A stretch of DNA of 64,000 nt from Holophagales bacterium (GTDB lineage: Bacteria > Acidobacteriota > Thermoanaerobaculia > UBA5066), in NCBI GenBank assembly GCA_016716705.1, contig JADJVF010000021.1, forward strand, positions 1-64,000. The letters run 5' to 3'. This document shows, piece by piece, positions 16,458 to 25,772 of this stretch. Each line of letters starts with the position of its first letter. The first letter of the stretch is position 1. The notes under the pieces were generated by a model. That model did not search any database, was not told the origin of the DNA, and was given only the letters and a program-made list of their open reading frames with translations. The translations under genes were made by a program, and so were the position numbers.

Positions 16458-17222
16458 ATGAGAAAAGGTCAGACCGCAGAGATCGAGCGACCGAAATCCG
16501 AGGGCGCGGTGGGCGCCAAGGTCGTCGAGCACGTACGCCGGCTCATCGAGGCGGGGAGCCTCCACCCGGGAGACCGGCTCCCGGCCGAACGGGACCTCGC
16601 CCTGCAGATCAAGGTCAGCCGCCCGTCCCTCCGCTCGGGTCTCCGGACGCTGCAGGCGATGGGGGTCATCGAGGCGCGGCAGGGTTCCGGGACCTACATC
16701 GCCGACGGGCCGCCGAAGCTGGGGGACGGGCCGCTCCGCTTCCTCGCGGCGCTCCACGGCTTCACCCGCGACGAGATGTTCGAGGCGCGGCGCGTCCTCG
16801 AGGTGGGGACGGCGGGCCTGGCGGCCGAACGGGCGACGCCCGAGCACATCGCCCTGATCGCCGACGAGGTGACGAGCATGTTCGCCTCGCTCGACGACCC
16901 CCAGACCTTCCTCGTCCACGACCTCCAGTTCCACCGCGTCGTCGCCGCGGGCTCCGGGAACCCGGTCCTCACGACGCTGATCGACACGCTCGCCGAGCTC
17001 GTCTTCGAATACCGGAGGGTGACCGTCGAGCGCGCGAAGGACCTGAAGGAGTCGGCGGAGCTCCACCGCCAGATCTACCGGGCGATCAAGGACCGCGAAG
17101 GCGACGAGGCCCGCCGCCTGATGAGCGAGCACCTCAGCCTGGCCCGGCAGGCCCAGGCTTCCGAGGAAGAGCCCGCGCCGCACCACGAGGGGGAGCGGCC
17201 GAAGGCCCGGAGGTCGAAGTGA
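16458..17222 (+). CDS. GntR-family (FadR/FCD) transcriptional regulator
   Basis: A 254-residue regulator. Residues 16-82 are the GntR winged helix-turn-helix (GDRLPAERDLALQIKVSR, then VIEARQGSGTYI). Residues 105-232 are an FCD effector domain with the metal-ligand pattern Asp155-xxx-His159, His203 and His225; FCD domains commonly bind organic or sugar acids. ATG 16458 follows AGGGGA at a proper distance. It overlaps the next gene by GTGA and is divergent from kduD. Six TGGWWTKACCA-like sites at promoters of the island suit a FadR-type dimer (TGGTnnnACCA class), so I infer it is the local uronate regulator. The effector is unknown. Confidence 0.9.
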   Translation: MRKGQTAEIERPKSEGAVGAKVVEHVRRLIEAGSLHPGDRLPAERDLALQIKVSRPSLRSGLRTLQAMGVIEARQGSGTYIADGPPKLGDGPLRFLAALHGFTRDEMFEARRVLEVGTAGLAAERATPEHIALIADEVTSMFASLDDPQTFLVHDLQFHRVVAAGSGNPVLTTLIDTLAELVFEYRRVTVERAKDLKESAELHRQIYRAIKDREGDEARRLMSEHLSLARQAQASEEEPAPHHEGERPKARRSK

Positions 17223-17995
17223 GCCTTGCGAGCCTCTCGCTCGAAGGGCGCGTCGCGGTGGTGATCGGGGGGACCTCGGGGATCGGCCTCACGCTCGCGC
17301 GAGGCCTCGCCGAGGCCGGCGCCGACGTCGTCCCGACCGCCCGCCGGCGCGAGCACGTCGAAGCCGCGGCGGCCGAGGTGGAGTCGCTCGGCCGGAGGTC
17401 GCTCCGCGTGACCGCCGACGTCACCGATCGCTCTTCGCTCGAGGCGGCGCTCGGCGCGTGCGTCTCACGGCTCGGGAAGGTCGACGTCCTCGTCAACTGC
17501 GCCGCCTGCACGAAGCGGACCCCCACGCTCGAGCTTCGCGAGGAGGAGTGGAACCGGATCCTCGACACGAACCTGACAGGGACGCTTCGGGCCTGCCAGG
17601 TGTTCGGGCGGCACATGCTCGAACGGGGGAGCGGGAGGATCGTCAACATCGCGTCCCTCGCGTCGGCCGTGGCCCTCCTCGAGGTGGCGGCCTACAACGC
17701 GAGCAAGGCGGCGGTCGTCGCCCTGACGAAGTCGCTCGCCCTCGAGTGGGGGCCGCGCGGCGTGAACGTGAACGCCATCGCCCCGGGCGTCTTCCGGACT
17801 CCCCTCAACCAGGACCTCATCGACGGCACCGAGAGGGGACGCGAGTTCGTTGCCCGGACGCCCCTGAAGCGGCACGGGCGCATGGAGGAGCTTCAGGGGG
17901 CCTGCGTCCTCCTCGCGTCGGACGCCTCCAGCTTCATCAACGGCGAGGTGATCGTCGTCGACGGCGGCTTCCTCGCCGCGGGAGTCCTGAGTTGA
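17219..17995 (+). CDS. SDR-family dehydrogenase of a sugar-acid pathway
   Basis: A 258-residue short-chain dehydrogenase. GGTSGIG near residues 17-23 binds the nucleotide and YNASKAA holds the catalytic Tyr and Lys. The usual NNAG is NCAA here. The GTG start overlaps the regulator stop, and the gene overlaps the L-fuconate dehydratase gene downstream (TTGA). That coupling suggests 2-keto-3-deoxy-L-fuconate dehydrogenase or L-fucose dehydrogenase; general similarity would also allow a gluconate 5-dehydrogenase-like enzyme. The fold is certain, the substrate is not. Confidence 0.85.
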   Translation: MSLASLSLEGRVAVVIGGTSGIGLTLARGLAEAGADVVPTARRREHVEAAAAEVESLGRRSLRVTADVTDRSSLEAALGACVSRLGKVDVLVNCAACTKRTPTLELREEEWNRILDTNLTGTLRACQVFGRHMLERGSGRIVNIASLASAVALLEVAAYNASKAAVVALTKSLALEWGPRGVNVNAIAPGVFRTPLNQDLIDGTERGREFVARTPLKRHGRMEELQGACVLLASDASSFINGEVIVVDGGFLAAGVLS

Positions 17996-19278
17996 GGGTC
18001 GGAAGCGTCTCCGTCCGCGACATCCGGTTCCCGACGTCCCGGGAACGGGACGGTTCCGATTCGATGAACGAGGGGGACTACTCCGCGACGTACGTCACCC
18101 TCGCGACGGAGGACGGGCTCGAGGGGCACGGCCTCACGTTCACGAACGGGCGAGGGAACGAGCTCTGCGTCGCGGCGGTGAAGGCGCTGGCGCACCACCT
18201 CGAGGGCCGCGACCTCGACCCTTTCCCGTCGGGGATGCGGAGCCTCGTCCGGGACCTGACGACCGATTCGCAGCTGCGGTGGCTCGGGCCCGAGAAGGGA
18301 ATCCTCCAGATGGCGACGGGGGCGCTCGTCAACGCCGCCTGGGACCTCCAGGCCCGCCGCGCCGGCAAGCCCCTCTGGAAGCTCCTCGTCGACCTGCCGC
18401 CCGAGGAGCTCGTCGGAGCCCTCGACTTCTCCTACGTCACGGACGCGCTGACGCCGGAGGAGGCGGTCCGTCTTCTCCAGGATCGGGCCGCGGGAAAGCC
18501 GAAGCGCGAGAAGGCGCTTCTGCGGGATGGCTTTCCGGCCTACACGACGTCGACCGGCTGGCTCGGCTACTCCGACGAGAAGGTGCAGCGACTCTGCCGG
18601 GACGCGGTGGCCGAGGGGTGGACGGCCTTCAAGATGAAGGTCGGCCCGAGCCTCGAGGAGAACGCTCGCCGGGCCGCGCTGATGCGCGAGGAGATCGGCC
18701 CCGGCCGCCGGCTCATGCTGGACGCCAACCAGTGCTGGGACGTTCCGGAGGCGATCCGGCAGGTGAAGGCGCTCTCGGGCTTCGACCCGTACTGGATCGA
18801 GGAGCCGACGAGCCCCGACGACGTCCTCGGCCACGCGGCGATCGCGCGGGCGGTGGCGCCGGTCGGCGTCGCCACCGGCGAGGTCTGCCAGAACCGGGTC
18901 GTCTTCAAGCAGCTCCTCCAGGCGCGGGCCCTCCGGTTCCTCCAGGTCGACGCCTGCCGGATGGCCGGGGTCTCAGAGGCCCTCGTCGTGATCCTCCTGG
19001 CCGCGAAGTTCGGAGTCCCGGTCTGCCCGCACGGCGGCGGCGTCGGCCTCTGCGAGTACGTGCAGCACCTCTCGTTCTTCGACGCGATCGCGCTCGGCGG
19101 CTCGGGCGACGAGGGGATCTGCGAATACGTCGACCACCTGCACGAGCACTTCCTCGACCCGTGCGTCGTGAAGAGCGCCCGCTACCGCGCTCCCGAGGCC
19201 CCGGGGACGAGCATCGCCATGAAACCCGAGTCCCTCGACAGGTACGAGTTCCCGGGCGGCGCCGCCTGGCGGGACTGA
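17992..19278 (+). CDS. fucD: L-fuconate dehydratase (enolase superfamily)
   Basis: A 428-residue member of the mandelate racemase branch of the enolase superfamily; it would dehydrate L-fuconate to 2-keto-3-deoxy-L-fuconate. The N-terminus (DIRFPTSRERDGSDSMN) and LRWLGPEKGI, PAYTTSTGWLGYSDEK and TSPDDVLGHAAI match characterised L-fuconate dehydratases closely. Catalytic residues are in place: Lys214 and Lys216 (KMK), metal ligands Asp244, Glu270 and Glu297, and His347. Because the family N-terminus begins before the first in-frame ATG (18064), the start is most likely TTG 17992, overlapping the SDR stop. uxaC follows 27 bases downstream. Confidence 0.92.
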   Translation: MRVGSVSVRDIRFPTSRERDGSDSMNEGDYSATYVTLATEDGLEGHGLTFTNGRGNELCVAAVKALAHHLEGRDLDPFPSGMRSLVRDLTTDSQLRWLGPEKGILQMATGALVNAAWDLQARRAGKPLWKLLVDLPPEELVGALDFSYVTDALTPEEAVRLLQDRAAGKPKREKALLRDGFPAYTTSTGWLGYSDEKVQRLCRDAVAEGWTAFKMKVGPSLEENARRAALMREEIGPGRRLMLDANQCWDVPEAIRQVKALSGFDPYWIEEPTSPDDVLGHAAIARAVAPVGVATGEVCQNRVVFKQLLQARALRFLQVDACRMAGVSEALVVILLAAKFGVPVCPHGGGVGLCEYVQHLSFFDAIALGGSGDEGICEYVDHLHEHFLDPCVVKSARYRAPEAPGTSIAMKPESLDRYEFPGGAAWRD

Positions 19279-19305
19279 GGGTTAGGAGGCAGAGGAGGCA
19301 AGGCC

Positions 19306-20751
19306 ATGGGGCCCTTCATCCACGACGACTTCCTTCTATCGTCCGACGTCGCGTCGGACCTCTACCACGGCTTCGCGCGCGACCTGCCGGTCATCGACTA
19401 CCACTGCCACCTCCCGGTCGCCGAGATCGCCACGGACCACCGGTTCGCGACGATCACCGAGATCTGGCTGAAGGGGGACCACTACAAGTGGCGGGCGATG
19501 CGGACGAACGGGGTGCCGGAGCGGTTCTGCACGGGGGACGCCACGGACCGCGAGAAGTTCGAGGCGTTCGCGCGCACGGTTCCGGCGACGCTCCGCAACC
19601 CGCTCTACCACTGGACCCACATGGAGCTGAAGCGCCCGTTCGGGGTCGACCTCCTCCTGGACGAGCGGACGGCGGCCGAGGTCTGGGAGCGGACGAACGA
19701 GAAGCTCGCGGAACCGGGGTTCACGACGCAGGGCCTGCTGAAGCAGTTCCGGGTGGCCACCGTCTGCACGACGGACGATCCGGTCGACGACCTCGCCCAC
19801 CACGCCGAGCTGGCGAAACGCCCCGACCCGGACACGGTGGTCCTCCCGACCTTTCGCCCCGACAAGGCGGGCGCCGTCGACGACCCTTCCGCATGGAACG
19901 ACTGGGTCGACCGGCTCGAGGCGGCCTCGGGGCTCTCCATCGGGAGCTGGCAGGCGTTCCTCGAGGCCCTCGACGGGCGGCATGCGGCTTTCCACGCCGC
20001 GGGGTGCCGCGCCTCGGACCACGGCCTGACGCAGGTCGAGGCGGAGGACTGGGACGCGGCCGGGTGCGCGGCGGCGTTCGCGGCCCTCCGGGGCGGGGGA
20101 GGGCTCGAGGCGGGCGAGTCGCGCCGCCTCCAGTCGGCCCTGCTCCACGAGCTGGCGCTGATGGACCACGCGCGCGGGTGGGTGCAGCAGTACCACCTCG
20201 GCGCCCTCCGGAACAACAACACCCGAATGCGACGGGAGCTGGGGCCCGACACCGGCTTCGACTCCATCGGGGACTTCCCGCAGGCCGAGTCCCTCGCCCG
20301 GTTCCTCGACCGGCTCGACGAGGCGGACCGCCTCGCGAAGACGGTCCTCTACAACCTCAATCCGGCCGACAACGAGCTCTTCGCCACGATGATCGGGAAC
20401 TTCCAGGACGGGACCGTCCCCGGGAAGCTCCAGTACGGGTCGGCCTGGTGGTTCCTCGACCAGAGGGACGGGATGGAGCGTCAGATCGGCGCCCTTTCGA
20501 ACCTCGGGCTTCTCTCCCGCTTCATCGGGATGGTGACCGATTCGCGGAGCTTCCTCTCCTACTCCCGGCACGACTACTTCCGGCGGCTCCTCTGCGAGAT
20601 TCTCGGGAGCGACGTGAAGAGGGGGCTCCTTCCCGACGATCGCGCCCTCCTGGGCCGGCTCGTCGAGGACGTGTCGTTCTTCAACGCGAAGGGCTACCTC
20701 GGGATCCCCCTCGGCCGGCTCGGCCGGGACGCGGGGTCGCGGGCGGTCTGA
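19306..20751 (+). CDS. uxaC: Glucuronate/galacturonate isomerase
   Basis: A 481-residue uronate isomerase of the amidohydrolase superfamily, converting D-galacturonate to D-tagaturonate and D-glucuronate to D-fructuronate. IDYHCHLPVAEIA provides metal-ligand His33 and His35; EIWLKGDHYKWRAMR, TTDDPVDDL and the late region GSAWWFLDQRDGM, GMVTDSRSFLSYSRHDYFRR are diagnostic. Length matches the family. Two purine-rich AGGAGG-like tracts precede the ATG. It is the last gene of the regulator-SDR-fucD-uxaC operon. Confidence 0.97.
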   Translation: MGPFIHDDFLLSSDVASDLYHGFARDLPVIDYHCHLPVAEIATDHRFATITEIWLKGDHYKWRAMRTNGVPERFCTGDATDREKFEAFARTVPATLRNPLYHWTHMELKRPFGVDLLLDERTAAEVWERTNEKLAEPGFTTQGLLKQFRVATVCTTDDPVDDLAHHAELAKRPDPDTVVLPTFRPDKAGAVDDPSAWNDWVDRLEAASGLSIGSWQAFLEALDGRHAAFHAAGCRASDHGLTQVEAEDWDAAGCAAAFAALRGGGGLEAGESRRLQSALLHELALMDHARGWVQQYHLGALRNNNTRMRRELGPDTGFDSIGDFPQAESLARFLDRLDEADRLAKTVLYNLNPADNELFATMIGNFQDGTVPGKLQYGSAWWFLDQRDGMERQIGALSNLGLLSRFIGMVTDSRSFLSYSRHDYFRRLLCEILGSDVKRGLLPDDRALLGRLVEDVSFFNAKGYLGIPLGRLGRDAGSRAV

Positions 20752-21121
20752 CCGGGGGTTCCGGCGAGGGAGGGCGGCGGCCCGGAGGAGCCCGTGGCGC
20801 CGCCCCGTCCCGCTCCCGGCGGACGTTTCGGTAGGGCAGGCTTCGAGGCGGAATTCCATTCGGTCTGACCACTCGCGAGCCCGCCAGAGGACGCCAGGAT
20901 GACCCGAAGGCCCCTTGGCGGGCGGGTCTCGACCCGGATTCGGGCCCGGCGCGGAAGGGCCCCGAAGCCCCAGTCGCTTCAAAGAATCTGAAAATTGGTA
21001 AAACAACTACTTGACACGCCGATTCCCGTGGTGATACGAATTGCGGTGGCAAAAACCACCAGCATTCAGCGCCGCCCTCGACAAGACCCCACCTCACCGT
21101 GACACGGCAACAGGAGGCGAC
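20752..21121 (+). promoter_or_regulatory. Intergenic control region of the TonB receptor operon
   Basis: A 370-base gap. It opens with a GC-rich hairpin (20772-20779 with 20798-20805) that could be a weak terminator of the uxaC operon but has no T-run. A TTGACA at 21011-21016 with GATACG or TACGAA 16-18 bases later is a good sigma-70 candidate about 80 bases before the receptor ATG. Immediately upstream of that -35 is the operator-like TGGTAAAACAA (20996-21006). A weaker copy, CGGTCTGACCA, lies at 20861-20871. AACAGGAGGCGAC before ATG 21122 is a strong ribosome-binding site. I see no gene here. Confidence 0.6.
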
Positions 21122-24100
21122 ATGAGACCGCGGATCCGCTCCTTCCAACCGATCCTCTGGCTGTTCCTCTTCGGCGTCAGCTCGCTCGCGCTCGCGCAGG
21201 ACTACCGCGGCACGATCAAGGGGCGGGTCGCGGACAACACGGGCGGCGAGCTGCCCGGAGTGTCCGTCACGATCACGAACGTGGAGACGAACGTCTCCGC
21301 GAACGCCGTGACGGACGCCAAGGGGCTTTACCGGGTCCCCTACCTGAACGCCGGCAAGTACGACGTGACGGCGAAGCTGACCGGCCTTCAGCCGGTCGGC
21401 CGGAAGGGGATCGTCGTCAACGTCGGGTCCGTCCTGACGGTCGACCTCGTCATGAACATGGGGGTCTCCTCGGAGATCATCGTGACGGGCGGCGCCCCGC
21501 TCCTCGACCAGACGTCCCCGGTGACCGGCCAGGTCGTCACGCGGGAGCAGATCAAGGAGCTGCCGCTGGCCGACGGCACGGCGTACATGCTCAGCCGCAT
21601 CGCGCCCGGCATCGTGGAGACGTCGGACCTCCACTTCTCGCGCCCGGGCGACAACGCGAACCTGGGCGGCGTCGTCGCGAACGGCGTGAGGGGCGGCAAC
21701 GACTTCACGCTCGACGGCGCCCCGAACATCGTCTCGGACCGGCGCGTCGGCTTCTCCCCGCCGTCGGAGGCGATCTCGGAGTTCAAGGTCGAGACGAACT
21801 CCTTCGACGCCCAGTCGGGCCACACGGCGGGCGCCGTCATCAACCTCGCCCTCCGGAGCGGGACGAACCAGTTCCACGGGGCCGCGTCCTACTTCAACCG
21901 CTCGAGCAACCGGACGGCCCTCTCCCCGTTCCAGCACAAGCAGGGGGCGGAGAACCCCGAGCGGCAGTACGACCGCTTCGCCGCGATGCTCGCCGGGCCG
22001 ATCGTCAAGGACTCGACCTTCTTCATGGTCGCGTACGAGAAGCTCGAGGACGCCACCGGTGAGCCCGTGACGTGGTCCGTCCCGACGGAGAAGATGAGGA
22101 AGGGCGACTTCTCCGAGCTCCTCTCCCTCGGCATCAAGATCTACGACCCGCTGACGGGGACGTCGAACCGGACGGCGTTCGCCGGGAACATCATCCCGAC
22201 GAGCCGGCTCAACCCGATCGCCCTCGCGCTCATGAAGTACTACCCGGCGGCGAACCAGGCCGGGAAGTCGGATCAGACGAACAACTACTACTCGCCGCAG
22301 GACCGGACGTACGACTACAACTCGGTCATCGGCCGAATCGACCAGAGCCTCTCCGGCGGGCACCAGCTCTTCGCGAACGCCTACTGGAACCAGCGCCTCG
22401 AAGACCGGTACAACTGGGCCGGCGTCGTCAACGACTTCGCCGTCACGCAGGGCGTCGACACGCGCGACAACTTCGGCACGACGCTCGGCTACACGGGGAC
22501 CTTCTCCTCGTCGCTCATCGGTGACCTCCGTCTCTCCTACTCGAAGTTCGGCGAGCGCCGGGCCCCGTCGGACACCTTCGACCCCGCCTCGCTCGGCTTC
22601 GACGCGAAGACCGTCGAGCTCTTCCGCGGCTACGACTACCTTCCGCGGTTCGACATCACCGGCTTCGCGACCCTGGGCGCGAACCGGTCCGACTACACGA
22701 AGGGCTTCAACCGCCCCTTCTACAACTACGCCGCGGCCCCGTCGGTGACCTGGCTCCTGAAGGACCACACGGTCCGGGCCGGGTACGACTTCCGCTACCA
22801 GAAGTGGTGGAGGACGGACGCCGGCTACCTCGCGGGGCGCTACAACTTCACGGGCGCCTACACCCGCGCCAACAACAGCGCCGCCATCCAGCAGGGCCAG
22901 GCGCTCGCCCAGTTCCTCCTCGGCCTCCCCACGTCGGGCGGCAACAGCCTCATCGACTGGAACACCTACGGCGACTACAGCCAGATCAACCACGCCCTCT
23001 ACGCCAACGACGAGTGGCGGGTCGGGAAGAAGCTGACGGTGAACGCGGGCGTTCGCCTCGAGGTCGACAACGGCCTCACGGAGTCGAACGACTGGAACAT
23101 CTACGGCTTCGACCTGACGAGCTCGAACCCGATCGAGTCGGCGGCCAAGGCGGCCTACGCGACGAACCCGATCCCGGAGATCCCCGCGAGCCAGTTCGCC
23201 GTCCGGGGCGGTCTCCTCTACGGCTCGGGCGCCACCTGGGACACGATCACGAAGGTCCTGCCGCGCATCGGCGCCTCGTACCTCCTCACGGAGAAGACGG
23301 TCGCACGGGCCGGCATCGGGCTCTTCTCCTTCCCGTACTTCTTCGACAACATCAACCAGACGGGGTTCTCCCAGTCGACGCTCCTCGTCTCGACGGAGAA
23401 CAACGGCTCGACCTTCATCGCCGACCTCAACAACCCCTTCCCGAACGGCCTCACGCCGCCGACCGGTTCGTCGCTCGGGCTCGCGACCTTCAACGGGCGT
23501 GACCTCGTCTCGACGACGGCGTCGCTCATCCAGATGGACCGCAAGAGCCCGACCTACACGCGCTGGTCGGCCGGGGTGCTGCAGGACCTCGGCAAGAACT
23601 GGCGTCTCGACGTCGCCTACGTCGGTAGCGTGGGAGAAGACCTCGCCGTGCGCCGCGACATCAACTTCATCCCGCGGGAGTACCTCTCGACGAGCCCGTC
23701 CCGCGACGCGGCGGTGGAGGCGTATCTCAGCGCCAACGTCCCGAACCCCTACAAGGGCCTCCTGCCCGGGACGAGCTACAACGGCTCGACGATCCAGCGG
23801 CGGCAGCTCCTCAAGCCCTACTCGGAGTTCGGCCGGGTCGCGGTCGAGGAGTACAACGGGTCCGATTCGTACAACGCGCTCCAGACCTCGGTCCAGAAGC
23901 AGTTCAAGGACGGTTCGTCGATCCTGGTCACCTACACCTGGTCGAAGCTGATGGACGAGCTGAACTATCTCGATCCGACGGATGCCAAGCCCGAGAAGCG
24001 GCTCTCGCCCGACGATCGCCCGCACCGCGCGACGGTCGCCGGGATTCTCAAGCTCCCGTTCGGCAAGGGACGGAAGTGGGGCTCGAACTGGAACGGGATC

Positions 24101-24601
24101 CTCGACGCGATCTTCGGCGGGTGGCAGCTGACGGCCGCCTACCAGTACCAGGTGGGCCAGCCGATCGTCTGGAGCAACAACCTCTATTTCGACCCGAACT
24201 GCAAGCCGGAAGACGTCAAGACGGACTTCTCCAACAAGAACGGTCAGATCGGCGGCTTCGACCGTCCCGCCTTCAACACGTCCTGCTTCTACTTCCCCGA
24301 CGCCCAGGGGGTCATCACCGACCCGCGCCTCGCCGTCAGCGACGCGAACATCCGGACGTTCCCGACCGTCATCGACAACGCCCGGTACCCGGACCTTCAC
24401 CTCCTCGACTTCGGCATCTCCAAGACCTTCCGCCTCTACCAGGACGTCACCCTCCAGGTCAGGGCCGAGGCGATCAACGCCCTGAACTACACGGTCTGGT
24501 GGAACCCGGACATCAACCCGCGGAGCGCGACCTTCGGCTACTTCCGGGAGCAGCGCAACAACCCGCGCGACTGGCAGCTTGGAGCCCGGCTCAGCTTCTG
24601 A
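21122..24601 (+). CDS. TonB-dependent outer-membrane receptor with carboxypeptidase-regulatory-like plug domain
   Basis: A 1159-residue outer-membrane receptor. A signal peptide ends LALAQ near residue 26, then a carboxypeptidase-regulatory-like domain (GRVADNTGGELPGVSVTI, about 30-110), a plug domain (about 120-240, with ITREQIKELPL-type wording) and a large barrel ending in Phe. No SusD-like partner is adjacent, as usual outside Bacteroidota. The promoter carries an operator-like site shared with pectinase genes, and DUF4861, kduI and GH28 genes follow with one-base or four-base overlaps, so pectin oligosaccharide uptake is the likely role. The ATG at 21122 is preferred over 21041 because of its ribosome-binding site and signal peptide. 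Confidence 0.9.
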   Translation: MRPRIRSFQPILWLFLFGVSSLALAQDYRGTIKGRVADNTGGELPGVSVTITNVETNVSANAVTDAKGLYRVPYLNAGKYDVTAKLTGLQPVGRKGIVVNVGSVLTVDLVMNMGVSSEIIVTGGAPLLDQTSPVTGQVVTREQIKELPLADGTAYMLSRIAPGIVETSDLHFSRPGDNANLGGVVANGVRGGNDFTLDGAPNIVSDRRVGFSPPSEAISEFKVETNSFDAQSGHTAGAVINLALRSGTNQFHGAASYFNRSSNRTALSPFQHKQGAENPERQYDRFAAMLAGPIVKDSTFFMVAYEKLEDATGEPVTWSVPTEKMRKGDFSELLSLGIKIYDPLTGTSNRTAFAGNIIPTSRLNPIALALMKYYPAANQAGKSDQTNNYYSPQDRTYDYNSVIGRIDQSLSGGHQLFANAYWNQRLEDRYNWAGVVNDFAVTQGVDTRDNFGTTLGYTGTFSSSLIGDLRLSYSKFGERRAPSDTFDPASLGFDAKTVELFRGYDYLPRFDITGFATLGANRSDYTKGFNRPFYNYAAAPSVTWLLKDHTVRAGYDFRYQKWWRTDAGYLAGRYNFTGAYTRANNSAAIQQGQALAQFLLGLPTSGGNSLIDWNTYGDYSQINHALYANDEWRVGKKLTVNAGVRLEVDNGLTESNDWNIYGFDLTSSNPIESAAKAAYATNPIPEIPASQFAVRGGLLYGSGATWDTITKVLPRIGASYLLTEKTVARAGIGLFSFPYFFDNINQTGFSQSTLLVSTENNGSTFIADLNNPFPNGLTPPTGSSLGLATFNGRDLVSTTASLIQMDRKSPTYTRWSAGVLQDLGKNWRLDVAYVGSVGEDLAVRRDINFIPREYLSTSPSRDAAVEAYLSANVPNPYKGLLPGTSYNGSTIQRRQLLKPYSEFGRVAVEEYNGSDSYNALQTSVQKQFKDGSSILVTYTWSKLMDELNYLDPTDAKPEKRLSPDDRPHRATVAGILKLPFGKGRKWGSNWNGILDAIFGGWQLTAAYQYQVGQPIVWSNNLYFDPNCKPEDVKTDFSNKNGQIGGFDRPAFNTSCFYFPDAQGVITDPRLAVSDANIRTFPTVIDNARYPDLHLLDFGISKTFRLYQDVTLQVRAEAINALNYTVWWNPDINPRSATFGYFREQRNNPRDWQLGARLSF

Positions 24602-25764
24602 TGCGTCTCTCCTCCCTCCTTCGGTCCGCGGCGGCGATCGTCGTCGCCGCGGGCCCCCTTTTTGCCGCCGGCCCCCCGACACGGCTGGAGGTTACGAACA
24701 GCCTCGACCGCCCCCGCGCGGGCGAAACCGTCGCGGTCCCCTCGGGGACCGCGCCCGGCCTTGCGGCGGCCGAGCTCGCGAAGGTGGCGGTCGTCGACGA
24801 GGCGACCGGCAAGCCGGTTCTCTCCCAGGCCGTCGACTCGGACGGCGACGGTGCCCACGACGTCCTCGTCTTCCAGGCCGACTTCGCGGCGGGCGAGACG
24901 AAGAAGTTCGTGCTGAAGCCCGGCGAACGCGCCGCGTACCGGAAGGGGGACTTCCGCGTCTACGGCCGGTTCGCGAGGGAGCGATACGACGACTTCGCCT
25001 GGGAGAACGACAAGGTCGCCCACCGGATGTACGGGCCGGCGCTCGAGACCTGGCAGGCGGAGCCCCTCACGAGCAGCACCGTCGACGTCTGGTGCAAGAG
25101 AACGGCGCGCCTCGTCGTCAACGACTGGTACATGGTCGACGACTACCACCGCGACACCGGCGACGGGGCCGACTTCTACTCGGCCGGGAAGAGCCGGGGC
25201 GCGGGCGGGAGCGGCGTCTGGAAGGACGGGCGGCTCTTCGTCGCCAGGAACTTCCGGCACTCGCGAGTCCTCGCCGCCGGGCCGATCCGCCTCGTCTTCG
25301 AGCTGACGTACGAGGCCTGGGACGCGGGCGGGGCGAAGGTCTCGGAGGTCAAGCGGGTGACTCTCGACGCCGGCTCCCGCTTCAACCGGTTCGAGAGCTT
25401 CTATTCCGTCGACGGCGGGAGTCCCGTCGCGCATGCGCCCGGACTGAAGAAGGCGACGGGGGCCGCGATCCGAGTGGAGAAGGCTGCCGGGACGATCCGA
25501 TCGTGGGAGCCGATCAAGGGGGACAACGGGAACCTCGGTCTCGCCCTCGTCGTCGAACCGGCGAGCCTCGCCGAAGTCGTGGAGGCGGAGGGAAACGTCC
25601 TCGCCGTCGGGAAGCCGACGGCTTCGCGCCCCGCCGTCCACTGGGCCGGCTCCGCGTGGGACCGCGCCGGAGAGGTGAAGAACGTCGAGGAATGGGACCG
25701 CGAGATCGCCGGCTTCACGGAACGGTTACGCTCCCCCCTGAAGGTCGAAGTCTCGAAGCCGTGA
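24601..25764 (+). CDS. Secreted DUF4861 family protein
   Basis: A 387-residue protein with a signal peptide (hydrophobic residues 8-22, cleavage near LFAAGPP). It follows the DUF4861 pattern: an N-terminal beta-domain (LEVTNSLDRPRAGETVAVP), then DDFAWENDKVAHRMYGPAL and DYHRDTGDGADFYSAGKS, stretches rich in acidic and aromatic residues as in carbohydrate-active enzymes. It starts at the ATG overlapping the receptor stop (TGATG). Members occur in polysaccharide-utilisation loci; I do not know an established activity and assign none. Its position between the receptor and kduI argues for processing of a pectin fragment in the periplasm. Confidence 0.8.
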   Translation: MRLSSLLRSAAAIVVAAGPLFAAGPPTRLEVTNSLDRPRAGETVAVPSGTAPGLAAAELAKVAVVDEATGKPVLSQAVDSDGDGAHDVLVFQADFAAGETKKFVLKPGERAAYRKGDFRVYGRFARERYDDFAWENDKVAHRMYGPALETWQAEPLTSSTVDVWCKRTARLVVNDWYMVDDYHRDTGDGADFYSAGKSRGAGGSGVWKDGRLFVARNFRHSRVLAAGPIRLVFELTYEAWDAGGAKVSEVKRVTLDAGSRFNRFESFYSVDGGSPVAHAPGLKKATGAAIRVEKAAGTIRSWEPIKGDNGNLGLALVVEPASLAEVVEAEGNVLAVGKPTASRPAVHWAGSAWDRAGEVKNVEEWDREIAGFTERLRSPLKVEVSKP

Positions 25765-25772
25765 GGGCTGTC

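Noticed and set aside
20861..20871. CGGTCTGACCA as a seventh operator
   Set aside because: It matches the core but has two mismatches to the consensus and no adjacent promoter; it may be chance, so it is mentioned only as a weak site.
20681..24682. 1333-residue open frame on the minus strand opposite the TonB receptor
   Set aside because: Arg/Val/Asp-rich shadow typical of the antisense of a high-GC gene; the plus strand encodes a clear receptor with signal peptide and terminal Phe.
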